Source: an uncultured Verrucomicrobia subdivision 3 bacterium (GTDB lineage Bacteria > Verrucomicrobiota > Verrucomicrobiae > Limisphaerales > UBA11358). From it: a stretch of 51,121 nucleotides of DNA. The position numbers were made by a program, and so were the translations under genes. How positions within the stretch are numbered: position 1 is the first letter of the stretch; each line of letters opens with the position of its first letter. The notes under the pieces were generated by a model. It was not told where the DNA came from. It was given only the letters and a program-made list of their open reading frames with translations, and did not search any database. Shown piece after piece: positions 15,303 through 23,956 of this stretch. The stretch spans positions 1 to 51,121 of the forward strand of contig CAIXPZ010000221.1 of assembly GCA_903921455.1 (NCBI GenBank), read 5' to 3'.

Positions 15303-17300
15303 TCAATTCAAGAGGCGGAGGTTAGTTGGCGGGGTGGGCGGCGCTGGGGCGTTGGTCGGAATGACGCTGCCTTGCGTGGTCCACGCGGTGCCAGACCAGT
15401 TGAAAGTGATGATCTGGCCGTTGGTCACGGTGACCAAGCTGGAGAGGTTTTTTGATGGGGACACCACCACGTCACCACCAACGCCGCCATTGAGAGCGGC
15501 CCACCGGTTTGAACGGTTATCAATTTCAAAATAGGCTCCGGCGGGAATCTGGTTGGGGGTGGAATCATCCAGCACGAACAGGTTGCCGGTGGCCACATAA
15601 TCCATACGCTGCTTGGGGCCGCTGCCGTAGGAAATGAGGTTCGTTTGAACGCTGCTTTGGTAGATGGGATAGCCGGTGTAAGTGGTGTTGGTCTGGACGA
15701 GAACGTAGGGGGAATTGTTTGTGCCAGCCCAGCCGGTTATAAAAGTCGCCAACGGGCAATCAACGGCGTTGTTGTAAAAGCGGACATTGATCTGCTGCGG
15801 GCCGGCGCGGGTGACGAAAAAGATCTGCTCCGGAACGGCAATATGATTATCGCAGATCGTGAGGTCATGAACGCCATTGACGCCTTCACCACCAAAACCA
15901 AAAACCGTGGTCAGCTTGGTGGGGGCATAAATCGAATTTCCAGATATTACAATATTGCTGTTCATCATGGTGCCCTGCGCCCCGGCGGCACCGATGTTGA
16001 TGGCGGACATGTAATCGGCACAGTGGATTTCATTGTCCAGAATGTAAATATTCGCCGCCGGCATCGTCTGAATACCGTTCATGCCGATGCCGTTAAAGTG
16101 GAACACATTGCTCTGCATGATGAAGGGCGGGGCCGCCCAGTTCCCGCCGTTCCACGCCCAGCCGTTGCCGGTGATGTTGGTGACGAAGTTGTTCTGAAAA
16201 TACGACGTGTTCGTGTAATAGGCCTGAAAATATTCGGCTACCTGGAAAAGGTTTTCAAAGCGGCTGCCGGCTACATTCCACGAGCCGTAGATGTTAAGCG
16301 CGGTCGCGGCCCCGTCGCGAAACGTGCAATTCTGAATGCTGATGTTGCCGTTGTTGTTTTGGTCGATGGACTTGAACATCTCGCCGCGCCAATGCTGGAC
16401 GATGACGTTGGTGAAAAGCTGGTGGGTGGCAGTGCCGGTGTTGTTGCCCCGGTCGCAGGTCAGCCAAGCCGAATGCTGCTCGTCCCAGCCCAGGCCGTCC
16501 ACGGTGTTGACGGTGATGCCGTGAACGTCAAGATTGCCGTTCTCAACGCCGCCATCCAGCGTGAGGTTTTCGAGGATAATCGGGTAATCGTTGGCGATTG
16601 GGGCGACACACTCAAATAGAAAACCGCGAATACCGTTCGTCCCATAAGGAAAGACATCCGACCACACAAATGCGCCCTTCGACAACAGCACGGTGTTGGT
16701 GCCCTCGCCGAGGAAATGCAGTCCGCCCCGCGACACGAGAATGGATCCGTAAAGATAGCCGGTTCCAGCATAGTTCCGGTTGGTCGGTATGCACAGAAAA
16801 GTTCCCGCCGGGATTTGAATGGTCACGTTGGTGCCGATAGCGGCGGCGATACAGTTGTTGAAGGCGGCGGTGTTGTCCGTGCCGCACGTCGCAAAGGCTC
16901 CGGTCTTGGTCGCCTGGGGCAGGCAGGAGATATAGAGGTTGGTGCCGTTGACCACGTTGGTGATGAGCGCCAGGGCGTCGATGTAATTGGTCACGTTGAC
17001 GCCATATGAATTGATCCCAATCCGTTGTTGTCCGACGCCCCAAATCTCAATCGTTTTGCCGATGTCCGCACCGGAGAACTGGCGGGTCGTTGTCACCTTC
17101 ACCGAGTTGCTCACCGTGTTGACATAGAATTGGACAGCGTCACCCACCGCGCCAAAATTTGTGACATTCAAAACCGATTGTGCCTGCGCAGAATATTCCC
17201 GTCCAAACCAAGCCAGACCCGCCAGCAAAAGCAACCGGCCAAGCCCGCGTCCGCCGCGGCGCAATAGATTCACCGGCTTAAATGGTTTTAGGATTGGCAT
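15303..17300 (-). CDS. Secreted right-handed beta-helix (pectate-lyase-like) protein
   Basis: The frame extends to 17951 but the upstream part is the shadow of a glycosyltransferase gene. ATG at 17300 starts a clear signal peptide (residues 1 to about 42, RRGGRGLGRLLLLAGLAWFG then SAQAQS), giving 665 residues. VLNVTNFGAVGD after it is the classic start of pectate-lyase-superfamily beta-helices. Many Asn-rich coils follow, such as NISIQNCTFRDGAATALNIYG, IYILDNEIHC and IVISGNSIYAP. Such proteins in EPS loci may be lyases or C5-epimerases, or may bind the polymer; catalytic residues cannot be assigned here. The end (TNAPAPPTPPTNLRLLN) carries no PEP-CTERM signal. It is the only predicted secreted, soluble enzyme inside the operon. 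Confidence 0.87.
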   Translation of the reverse strand: MPILKPFKPVNLLRRGGRGLGRLLLLAGLAWFGREYSAQAQSVLNVTNFGAVGDAVQFYVNTVSNSVKVTTTRQFSGADIGKTIEIWGVGQQRIGINSYGVNVTNYIDALALITNVVNGTNLYISCLPQATKTGAFATCGTDNTAAFNNCIAAAIGTNVTIQIPAGTFLCIPTNRNYAGTGYLYGSILVSRGGLHFLGEGTNTVLLSKGAFVWSDVFPYGTNGIRGFLFECVAPIANDYPIILENLTLDGGVENGNLDVHGITVNTVDGLGWDEQHSAWLTCDRGNNTGTATHQLFTNVIVQHWRGEMFKSIDQNNNGNISIQNCTFRDGAATALNIYGSWNVAGSRFENLFQVAEYFQAYYTNTSYFQNNFVTNITGNGWAWNGGNWAAPPFIMQSNVFHFNGIGMNGIQTMPAANIYILDNEIHCADYMSAINIGAAGAQGTMMNSNIVISGNSIYAPTKLTTVFGFGGEGVNGVHDLTICDNHIAVPEQIFFVTRAGPQQINVRFYNNAVDCPLATFITGWAGTNNSPYVLVQTNTTYTGYPIYQSSVQTNLISYGSGPKQRMDYVATGNLFVLDDSTPNQIPAGAYFEIDNRSNRWAALNGGVGGDVVVSPSKNLSSLVTVTNGQIITFNWSGTAWTTQGSVIPTNAPAPPTPPTNLRLLN

Positions 17301-17355
17301 AACTCTGGAACATACATTCAAATTCACATTAAGCAAACTTCGCGCCAAACTGCCG

Positions 17356-18210
17356 TCAAGGCCGCCGAAGCCAGTCGCGGTAACGCGACCAGAGAATGAC
17401 CTGCCGTCGGCCAAGACAGTAGCCGATGCCCTGCGCCGCCTGCCACCACCAGACCGGTTCACGCACAACCCAGCCCAGCCCCCGCGTGCAGGCGTAACGA
17501 AACTGGGAAAAAACCCGATAGCCGGCCAGCCCAATTCCCTGCGGAAACGGACAGCGCAGCAGCACGCTCCAAAATTCATTCCGCGCATGGCGGTGGTGAT
17601 TGCGCCGCTCGCTCCGCGTCTGGCCGGAGTAATGGTGCCGGATCGTGATAACCGGCGAGTAAAGCACCTCATGCCCAGCCCCCACGCATTGCAGGGCGTA
17701 ATCCGGTTCCTCATACATATGAAAAAATTTTGGCTCGAAGCCCGGCAGCGCCAGATAAACTGCGCGCCGTAGCACCGCTCCGGAATTGGCGAACGACCGC
17801 GTCGGCCGCGCCGGGCCAAAATCCGTCTGCGTGAGCGTCCCCGGATATTCGTCCGTGCGCTGGGGGAAATGCGCAATGGCCAGTTGCGGATTTTCCGCGA
17901 ACAGCGCGGCGACGCGCGAGAGGCAATCGGCCTGTTCCGGATAACTATCATCGTCCAGCGCCAGCACCAAGTCGCCGCGCGCCGCGCGCATCATGCGGTC
18001 GCGCGACGCCACCGAGCCGCGGCCAACTTCGTTGATGATGAGGTGTGCGTCTGGCATTTCGCGGCGAACCGTTTCCACCGTGCTGTCCGTACAGCCGTCG
18101 GCGGTGATCAAAACTTCCAGCGGCGCCGGATTCAACGCCCGCACCAACGCCAGCGTGCGGCGCAAATCCGCCGCGCGGTTCTTGGTGGTGATCATCACCG
18201 AAAAGGTCAT
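17356..18210 (-). CDS. Glycosyltransferase family 2 (GT-A)
   Basis: 284 residues. It has the GT2 start FSVMITTKNRAADLRRTL, the nucleotide-binding VLITADGCTDSTVETV, and the metal-binding LALDDDSYPEQ (DxD type). The acceptor region has FANSGAVLRRAVYLALPGFEPKFF followed by MYEEPDYALQCVGAGH, with the ED-like motif, and a C-terminal WSRYRDWLRRP. It uses a nucleotide-sugar donor in the cytoplasm; specificity is unknown. It lies 10 bp after the methyltransferase gene and 55 bp before the beta-helix gene. Confidence 0.93.
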   Translation of the reverse strand: MTFSVMITTKNRAADLRRTLALVRALNPAPLEVLITADGCTDSTVETVRREMPDAHLIINEVGRGSVASRDRMMRAARGDLVLALDDDSYPEQADCLSRVAALFAENPQLAIAHFPQRTDEYPGTLTQTDFGPARPTRSFANSGAVLRRAVYLALPGFEPKFFHMYEEPDYALQCVGAGHEVLYSPVITIRHHYSGQTRSERRNHHRHARNEFWSVLLRCPFPQGIGLAGYRVFSQFRYACTRGLGWVVREPVWWWQAAQGIGYCLGRRQVILWSRYRDWLRRP

Positions 18211-18220
18211 GCGGGTAATT

Positions 18221-18976
18221 TCAGGCTGACCGTGGGCCAGTGGCGTTTTCCGGCGCGCACTTTTTGAAGAACAACGTGAGCCGCACGCTGTCGGTCAGGC
18301 GGTAGCCGAGCGGTTCAAGGAAATTTGTCAGGGTGTCGTGGGCCGTTTCGCTCAAGGCTTCCACGGTGATGAGGTCGGGCGCGTAGCGGCGGAAATCCAG
18401 CCCCTGCAACACCGCGAGGTCATGGCCTTCGCAGTCAATGTTCAGGTAATGAAAATGTTCTCCGCGAAACGGCGACGTGTCCAGAATCTGCGTCAGCGTC
18501 AGGGCCTTGACGGGCGTGCTTTTCAGGGGCAGTTCGCCCTGGGCCGAGATCAGGTTTTGTTCGTCGCGCGCGGCGAGGCGGTCGGTGGTGCCTTCTGCAT
18601 AATGCAGCCAGACCAGCTCTTCGGCGGTGTTCGACACGGCCGCGCAAACGTTGTGGTCGTGCGGCCGCTGCTTTTCAAAGCGCGTGATTTTTTCCGGGTC
18701 GCAGTCAATGTTGACGCCACGCCAGCCGAACGAGCTCAACAGCTTTGTGTTGGACAGTTTGAACGGATGAAATGCGCCGACATCAATGAACAGGCCACCG
18801 GTGCGGCCCATATTTCCCAAGTGGTTGTGCACCACAAGATCCTCGCCGAACTGCGAATAGCTCACGCGCATCGCCCGCATTTCTTCCAGCGCGACGCGCG
18901 GCGACAGCCCGCCGAAGAAAAGCATCCGCAGCCGTTTAAGGTTTCGCAACAGCCGGGAGGTGGTGCTTGGTTTCAT
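18221..18976 (-). CDS. FkbM family methyltransferase
   Basis: 251 residues. It shows YSQFGEDLVVHNHL, the SAM-binding GGLFIDVGAFHPFKLSNTKLL, WRGVNIDCDPEK, and the late LNIDCEGHDLAVLQGLDFRRYAP motif of FkbM-type methyltransferases, which often O-methylate sugars in glycan loci. It has small gaps on both sides within the operon, so it probably methylates a sugar of the repeat unit. The N-terminal 35 residues are basic and may associate with the membrane. Confidence 0.92.
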   Translation of the reverse strand: MKPSTTSRLLRNLKRLRMLFFGGLSPRVALEEMRAMRVSYSQFGEDLVVHNHLGNMGRTGGLFIDVGAFHPFKLSNTKLLSSFGWRGVNIDCDPEKITRFEKQRPHDHNVCAAVSNTAEELVWLHYAEGTTDRLAARDEQNLISAQGELPLKSTPVKALTLTQILDTSPFRGEHFHYLNIDCEGHDLAVLQGLDFRRYAPDLITVEALSETAHDTLTNFLEPLGYRLTDSVRLTLFFKKCAPENATGPRSA

Positions 18977-18986
18977 GCGTGATGAT

Positions 18987-19859
18987 TTACTCGGCTTCCA
19001 GCATGAATTCCCGGCGCCGGCCGGGCGTGATGGGGCGCATCCGGCGCACGGCGCCGAGCAGCATCCGCAGCGTGTGAATGTGCCACTTCGCGCCGCTGAC
19101 GCTGTCGGCGTTACCCATCCGGTAAACCACGGCGGGAAACGGCACGGCGGTCAGCTGGTGACCGAGATAGGCGAACTGCGCCGCGTAACGCTGGTGGGTG
19201 TCGTTCGCCAGCAGCGTGCTGGTGGCCGAGCCGGGCACGAGCGAATATTGGTCGGCCTTGGCAAAATTTGCATTCTCCTCGCTCAACACCACCCCCTCGA
19301 TCTCGGTGCGGAACGGCCCCGTTTTTTCCACGAGGTCGCTGCGGGAAATGAGGCACGAGCCGCAGATGCGATCCAGCGTCTCCGTGCGCTGGAGGACCCG
19401 GCACAGGTTCATCCGCCACAGCCAGCCTTGCGAAATGAGGTAGCCGGGGGCGCCGCTGTTTTGGGCGAGCCAGCCGACCAGCTTGGAGCTAATGAGATCG
19501 TCCGAGTCCAGCTTCATCACATAACGCGGGTTCCACTTCGCCTTCGCGAAATTCCACCCGGCGGTGATTTTCGCCACCTTGTCCAGCACGCCTGCGATCG
19601 CCGGCGGCGAATGTGCCGGCGGCGATAGTGGCCGCACGGACATAAAACAGAACCGCGAATCCAGCGCGACATCAAAATCCGGCGCCTCGTTGCCGATCAC
19701 CACCACGCAATAATCCCCGTCCGCCGAGTTTTGGATGGACCTGAGAGTCTGGTGCAGCAGCCGACAGGCGAGGTCCCATTTGAGCTTTGCCCGGCGCGGG
19801 GCGACAGGAATCAAAAAGGCCAGCAGAGGCGGGTTTGGCTGGGGATGGTTTTTGCTCAT
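18987..19859 (-). CDS. Putative glycosyltransferase (GT-A fold)
   Basis: 290 residues. PLLAFLIPVAPRRAKLKWDLACRLLHQTLRSI resembles the start of putative rhamnosyltransferase-type GT-A enzymes. YVMKLDSDDLISSKLV is a clear DxD metal site, and the flanking WNFAKAKWNPRY is typical of the family. The second half (GSCLISRSDLVEKTGPFRTEIEGVVLSEE) likely forms the acceptor site. It lies 9 bp after the gene at 19869 and 10 bp before the FkbM gene. The family assignment is by fold; donor unknown. Confidence 0.82.
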   Translation of the reverse strand: MSKNHPQPNPPLLAFLIPVAPRRAKLKWDLACRLLHQTLRSIQNSADGDYCVVVIGNEAPDFDVALDSRFCFMSVRPLSPPAHSPPAIAGVLDKVAKITAGWNFAKAKWNPRYVMKLDSDDLISSKLVGWLAQNSGAPGYLISQGWLWRMNLCRVLQRTETLDRICGSCLISRSDLVEKTGPFRTEIEGVVLSEENANFAKADQYSLVPGSATSTLLANDTHQRYAAQFAYLGHQLTAVPFPAVVYRMGNADSVSGAKWHIHTLRMLLGAVRRMRPITPGRRREFMLEAE

Positions 19860-19868
19860 GCGGGGAAA

Positions 19869-20804
19869 TTATTTTCCGAAAATCCGTTTCTTCAGCTTGC
19901 CGGACAGCGCCCGGCAGTCTTCGTTGAGGACAGCCAGCCATGCGCCCAATTCGCCATGCTGCTGGCGGTGGTGCGACAGCCGCGCGAGGGTGAACGGCCG
20001 CGAATAGGCGCCGCGATCAAACAGGAATGGCTTGCGTCCGCAAAAATGCGCGACGCGCGGACGCGAAATCTTTTCAGGGAAATGCCAACCGCCGCCGGCA
20101 CAGTCGCGCGCCAATTCCGCCGTGCCATGGTGACCCCAGATGTGCTGCAAATCCGTCATGCTGCTCCTGAGAGTTCCGCGCTGCGTCAGCGAATGGACGG
20201 CGTAGTTCAGCATGCCCATTTCGCCCCACGCAAACAGTCCCGGCGACTGTTGTTCCCAAGCTTCGAACTTCGCCCATTCGGAAAAAGGAATGGCGTTGCG
20301 CCGGCAGGCAAAGGTGCCGGAGCAGAAATAAGCCAGCCCGCGCCAGTCGAAGCCGGCGTCGAATTGCCGCAATTTATCCAGGTCGAAATAAAAGTGCGGC
20401 AGCCAGTCGGGAATTTCCTTGGCGTCGGCCGGGACGGAAATTTCGCTCCAGAAAATCTGGAAATCCAGGTCGGGACGGACTTGCGCGATGAAGTCGCCCC
20501 ACACGATGGCGTCCGAGTCCAGCCACACAAAAAATTCAAACGGCCCCTCCCACATCGCCGCCAGCTTGGCGCGGTAGTTGCCGCCGATGAGTTGGCGCAT
20601 TTCCGCCGAGGGCAGATCGGGCACGCGCAGGACGATCACGCCATATTCGCGAACCAAATCTGAAACATCAAAGGTTCCATCCGCTACGAGGCAGACCGGC
20701 ACGCCCGGACAGAAATGCCGGATGCTCGCCAGCGTGGCCTGAACCATGAATTTGTCTCCGGCGTGACAGCCGGTGACAAAACCGAAAGGCGCTTGGACGT
20801 TCAT
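19869..20804 (-). CDS. Putative nucleotide-sugar transferase (GT-A-like)
   Basis: 311 residues. FGFVTGCHAGDKFMVQATLASIRHFCPGVPVCLVADG is a GT-A Rossmann-like start, and FEFFVWLDSDAIVWGDF provides a DxD motif. Further on are HFYFDLDKLRQFD, FCSGTFACRRNAI, the WGEMGMLNYAVHS helix and HFCGRKPFLFD near the end. The order resembles GT8 and related nucleotide-diphospho-sugar transferases, but overall similarity is weak. The start ATG overlaps the stop codon of the GT8 gene upstream (ATGA at 20801-20804), showing translational coupling. Confidence 0.78.
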   Translation of the reverse strand: MNVQAPFGFVTGCHAGDKFMVQATLASIRHFCPGVPVCLVADGTFDVSDLVREYGVIVLRVPDLPSAEMRQLIGGNYRAKLAAMWEGPFEFFVWLDSDAIVWGDFIAQVRPDLDFQIFWSEISVPADAKEIPDWLPHFYFDLDKLRQFDAGFDWRGLAYFCSGTFACRRNAIPFSEWAKFEAWEQQSPGLFAWGEMGMLNYAVHSLTQRGTLRSSMTDLQHIWGHHGTAELARDCAGGGWHFPEKISRPRVAHFCGRKPFLFDRGAYSRPFTLARLSHHRQQHGELGAWLAVLNEDCRALSGKLKKRIFGK

Positions 20805-21778
20805 GCCGCTGCTTCCACGCTGTGAGCCGGCACCCCTTTGACCTGTTTTAGCCAGCCATGCGAATAGCCGGCAAAAAGCCAGCGATCTTTTAGTGATTTT
20901 TTATACCCGTTCCACGCCTTGCGCGTTTTGGGAAATTTCCGTGCCGGCGTGTTTTGCCACGACCGGAAATCTTTTAGCGCGGTTTTTTCCAACCGCGAAC
21001 GCCAGAGCCGATAATGCGGGTTCACGAATTCGCCCAGCAAGTCCCACGGCTTGGGATAATCCACAAAATGCACCAGCCGGTTGGTGGATCCGCCGGTCCG
21101 CCGCAGTGCCGGCCAGTGTTTTCTCATGTTGGCGATGCAGTTGAACCGTTCGTCCAACGTCACGGCGTTGCCGCGCAACACCACGTTCAGCGCCGACTGG
21201 TCGTGGAACGGCGGGCGTTGCGCGGCGATGTATTCCATCGCGCGCTCGGTGACGCGCTGCCGCCGCCACTCCGGCACGTCCACCAGCATCACGCCGGAAT
21301 TGTAGTAAGGCTCCGTGGGGCTGTTGCCGAGTTGTTCCGCGACAAAGCGGTCCACCGCGCCGGCCAGCGGCGCTTCGGGAACGAACGCGGCGGGCGCGCC
21401 AAGCATGTCCAGCTCGTTCAGTTCGCTCAAGTCCACATCGCACAGCGTGTCGGCGTCGAGATAAAGAAACCGCCCCACGTCCAATGCCTGTGGCACAACG
21501 AGGCGATAATACGCGGCGCAACTGCCGTTCAGGGGCGGAAAACCGTCAAACAATTTTGCGTCCACCCGGCGCAGATCCAGCGTGTATTTTTTCCCGGCGG
21601 CGGAAAGCGTCTGCCGCAGCAGTGCCAAATCCGCGCCGTCCAGTTCGTCGCTGAAAAGAAACAAACGCGTCTCCGCCACCGCCGCGCCGATGCGGTTCAG
21701 CAGTGAATACATGGCGACGTGCAGGCCGGGCAGCACGCGGCGGTCGGCGCAGAAAACGATGTTCATCGGCGCGCTCAT
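20801..21778 (-). CDS. Glycosyltransferase family 8 (GT-A)
   Basis: 325 residues from ATG at 21778. The open frame continues to 22243, but the start chosen overlaps the upstream stop as ATGA (21775-21778), and the domain begins there: NIVFCADRRVLPGLHVAMYSLL. GT8 hallmarks are AAYYRLVVPQAL, RFLYLDADTLCDVDL (DxD), EPYYNSGVMLVDVPEWRR, FHDQSALNVVL and the late HFVDYPKPW motif. GT8 enzymes commonly add glucose or galactose with retention of configuration. A basic C-terminal tail of about 60 residues follows. Confidence 0.93.
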   Translation of the reverse strand: MSAPMNIVFCADRRVLPGLHVAMYSLLNRIGAAVAETRLFLFSDELDGADLALLRQTLSAAGKKYTLDLRRVDAKLFDGFPPLNGSCAAYYRLVVPQALDVGRFLYLDADTLCDVDLSELNELDMLGAPAAFVPEAPLAGAVDRFVAEQLGNSPTEPYYNSGVMLVDVPEWRRQRVTERAMEYIAAQRPPFHDQSALNVVLRGNAVTLDERFNCIANMRKHWPALRRTGGSTNRLVHFVDYPKPWDLLGEFVNPHYRLWRSRLEKTALKDFRSWQNTPARKFPKTRKAWNGYKKSLKDRWLFAGYSHGWLKQVKGVPAHSVEAAA

Positions 21779-23016
21779 TTCTTGGTCAGCGCCGCGCGGT
21801 AAATTTGCAGATATTGTTCCGCCATTTTTTCCGCCGGAAAAGTTTGCCGCACCCAGGCGGCGGCGCGGTCGCCCATCGCCGGCAGATTTCCAGCGCGGGC
21901 TTGCGTGCCAATATCCTCCGCCATACGTTCGGTGTCGGGAAAGGGAATCAGGTTTCCCGTCGCGCCAGGTTGAATCGCATCGCGCAGACCGCCGACATCG
22001 AACGCCCACACCGGCGTGCCGCACGCCTGTGCCTCGGTGGCCACCTGGCCGAAAGTTTCCATGCGCGAGGCCACCACCAGAACATCCATCGCCGAATACG
22101 CGAGGCTCAACTGCGCCGGCGAGGACAACCGGCCGAGGCCGCGAAGATTCACTTTTTTGCCGCCCAACGCGGTAAGGCCGTCGCCGAAAACCAGCGCGTC
22201 CACCGCGCCGGTTTTGTCCGCGACCTTTTCCGCGACTTCCCAAAACCGATTGAAGCCTTTGTTGATGTCCGTCAATGCCGCCGCACCAAAACCGAGGACC
22301 AAACGGCCGGGCGCGATGCCGAGCCGCCGTCGGGCTGCCGTTTTGTCGTGGCGGGTGAACTCCTCCATTTTCAACGCCGGGTGAATCGTCGCAATTTTTT
22401 CCGCGCCGCTGAACAGGGCGGATTTCTTAATGAGGCCGGCGGTGAAAGCGCTGTTGCCCACGGCAAAAATTTTCCGGCCGGCGAGCGCTTGCGCGCGGCG
22501 GCGCCATTCCGGCGCGGCGATCCAGCGGTCAAACGGGGGCTTGAACAGCGGGCAGACTCCGCATTTTTTCCCGAGCTGATTGCAGCCGAAATCCAGAAAG
22601 CAGCCGCCGGCCAGCGCGCTCATGTCGTGGATGGTCCAGACAATCGGGACGTGTTGCGGAATCGCGTCCAGAAAACTTGGCAGATCGAGCCATTGGCTGA
22701 CCCAATGCAGATGCACGATGTCCGCCGTGCCATCTTCCGTGGGCGGCGGCGTCGGCTGCGGCGAGCGATAGCGCCCGAAATAGGACGGCGCCGCCGGACG
22801 CAAGGCCCAGGTTTCAAAGCGTTGCCGGACGCGTTCGCGCTGGCGGTCGAGCCAGCTCCGGCAAAATTCCAGCCGCTCGGCGCCGGGCAACTGGAGATTG
22901 CCTTTCCGGTGGCGGACGCGGCTGTCGTGGCCAAGTTCACGCAGCGCGGCGTGCAGGCGCAGCATCAAAACGGCTGCGCCGCCGTCGGCAAAGGTGTTGT
23001 AATGGGCTACACGCAT
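21775..23016 (-). CDS. Glycosyltransferase family 4 (GT-B)
   Basis: 413 residues. It begins MRVAHYNTFADGGAAVLMLRLHAAL, and HLHWVSQWLDLPSFLDAI plus TIHDMSALAGGCFLDFGC are typical of the WcaI/TuaC-like subgroup, which often carries Cys residues here (Cys in GGCF, FGC, KCGVCPLF). The donor half has FGAAALTDINKGFNRFWEV, VFGDGLTALG and ASRMETFGQVATEAQACGTPVWAFDVGG with the E-x7-E motif. The gap to the preceding GT2 gene is one base, and its stop overlaps the GT8 start. Confidence 0.93.
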   Translation of the reverse strand: MRVAHYNTFADGGAAVLMLRLHAALRELGHDSRVRHRKGNLQLPGAERLEFCRSWLDRQRERVRQRFETWALRPAAPSYFGRYRSPQPTPPPTEDGTADIVHLHWVSQWLDLPSFLDAIPQHVPIVWTIHDMSALAGGCFLDFGCNQLGKKCGVCPLFKPPFDRWIAAPEWRRRAQALAGRKIFAVGNSAFTAGLIKKSALFSGAEKIATIHPALKMEEFTRHDKTAARRRLGIAPGRLVLGFGAAALTDINKGFNRFWEVAEKVADKTGAVDALVFGDGLTALGGKKVNLRGLGRLSSPAQLSLAYSAMDVLVVASRMETFGQVATEAQACGTPVWAFDVGGLRDAIQPGATGNLIPFPDTERMAEDIGTQARAGNLPAMGDRAAAWVRQTFPAEKMAEQYLQIYRAALTKK

Positions 23017-23017
23017 T

Positions 23018-23956
23018 TCAGCGGGCCGCGGGCGGCACGGGCGCGGCGATGGCTTTTTGGATCCCGGCCAATTCCGCTTCCGAAACTTTCAGCGTGGAAA
23101 ATTGTCGCCGCATTTTCAGCCAGTCACGCCAGGCGCGCGGATAGATGGACAGCCAGAGTTGGTCGCCACGCCGCAGTCCGCCGCCGATCAGTTTGGCGAG
23201 GCTCCACCAACGTGCAAGCCGGCGGCGGTTCATCGGCAGGCTCGACCACTGGAAAAACAACGAGTGGCGCAGGTTTAATTTTTGCGGACGCGCTGCGGGA
23301 CTGGCTTTCCAACTCGCCTGCTCACGGTGCCAGACGATGCTGGCGGGTTCGTAAATCGAGCGCCAGCCGCGCCGCCAGGCGCGGAAGCCTAGGTCCAGAT
23401 CCTCGCAATACGCCGGATGAAACAGCCGGTTGAAGCCGCCGAGTTCGAGAAATTTATTCCGGTCCACTGCCATGAAACCGCCGGAGGCGAACAGGGTGTG
23501 GCAAAGTTCCTGCCGCTGCGGCTCGTAATACCAGCGGTAAAATCCGTTCTTAAAATCTAGGCGCGCCGGACCGATGGTGCGCTCGGTGCCGTTCCAATCA
23601 AAACTGGAAGCCGAGACGGCGAAAACATCCGCCGCGTGAAAATGCCGGAGCAGCGGTGGCAGAAAATTTTCGTCGAGCCGCAGGTCGTTGTTCAGCAGCA
23701 CCACGATCTCATCCGGCAGTTGCGCGAGCAGCCAGTTGTAGGAAAATAGAAAGTCGTTTTCCGGCGCGACCACAATCTTTACCGACGGGAAATTCTGGCG
23801 CACCCAGTCCACGTCCGGCTCGCGGCTGCGGTTGTCGAGCACCAGGACGGAACATTCGACCGGGCATTTCTGGGCGGCGGCGACGGCGGTGGGCAGCAGC
23901 TGTTCCAAATGCGGCCGGCCGTTGTAATTCAAAATTGCCAGGCAGACGGAGTTCAT
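23018..23956 (-). CDS. Glycosyltransferase family 2 (GT-A)
   Basis: 312 residues. The start VCLAILNYNGRPHLEQLL, the central VVLLNNDLRLDENFLPPLL (NDD/DxD region) and FASGGFMAVDRNKFLELGGFNRLF followed by YCEDLDLGFRAWRRGW are standard for rhamnosyltransferase-like GT2 enzymes. A C-terminal part of about 90 residues is rich in basic and aromatic residues and may bind the membrane. Its ATG overlaps the stop codon of the preceding gene by 4 bp (ATGA). Confidence 0.94.
   Translation of the reverse strand: MNSVCLAILNYNGRPHLEQLLPTAVAAAQKCPVECSVLVLDNRSREPDVDWVRQNFPSVKIVVAPENDFLFSYNWLLAQLPDEIVVLLNNDLRLDENFLPPLLRHFHAADVFAVSASSFDWNGTERTIGPARLDFKNGFYRWYYEPQRQELCHTLFASGGFMAVDRNKFLELGGFNRLFHPAYCEDLDLGFRAWRRGWRSIYEPASIVWHREQASWKASPAARPQKLNLRHSLFFQWSSLPMNRRRLARWWSLAKLIGGGLRRGDQLWLSIYPRAWRDWLKMRRQFSTLKVSEAELAGIQKAIAAPVPPAAR

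Noticed and set aside
17301..17951. N-terminal extension of the beta-helix gene to 17951
   Set aside because: It is antisense-frame shadow of the GT2 gene on the same strand; a clear signal peptide begins at 17300.
21779..22243. N-terminal extension of the GT8 gene to 22243
   Set aside because: It overlaps the GT4 gene and lacks family resemblance; the ATGA overlap at 21775-21778 fixes the start.
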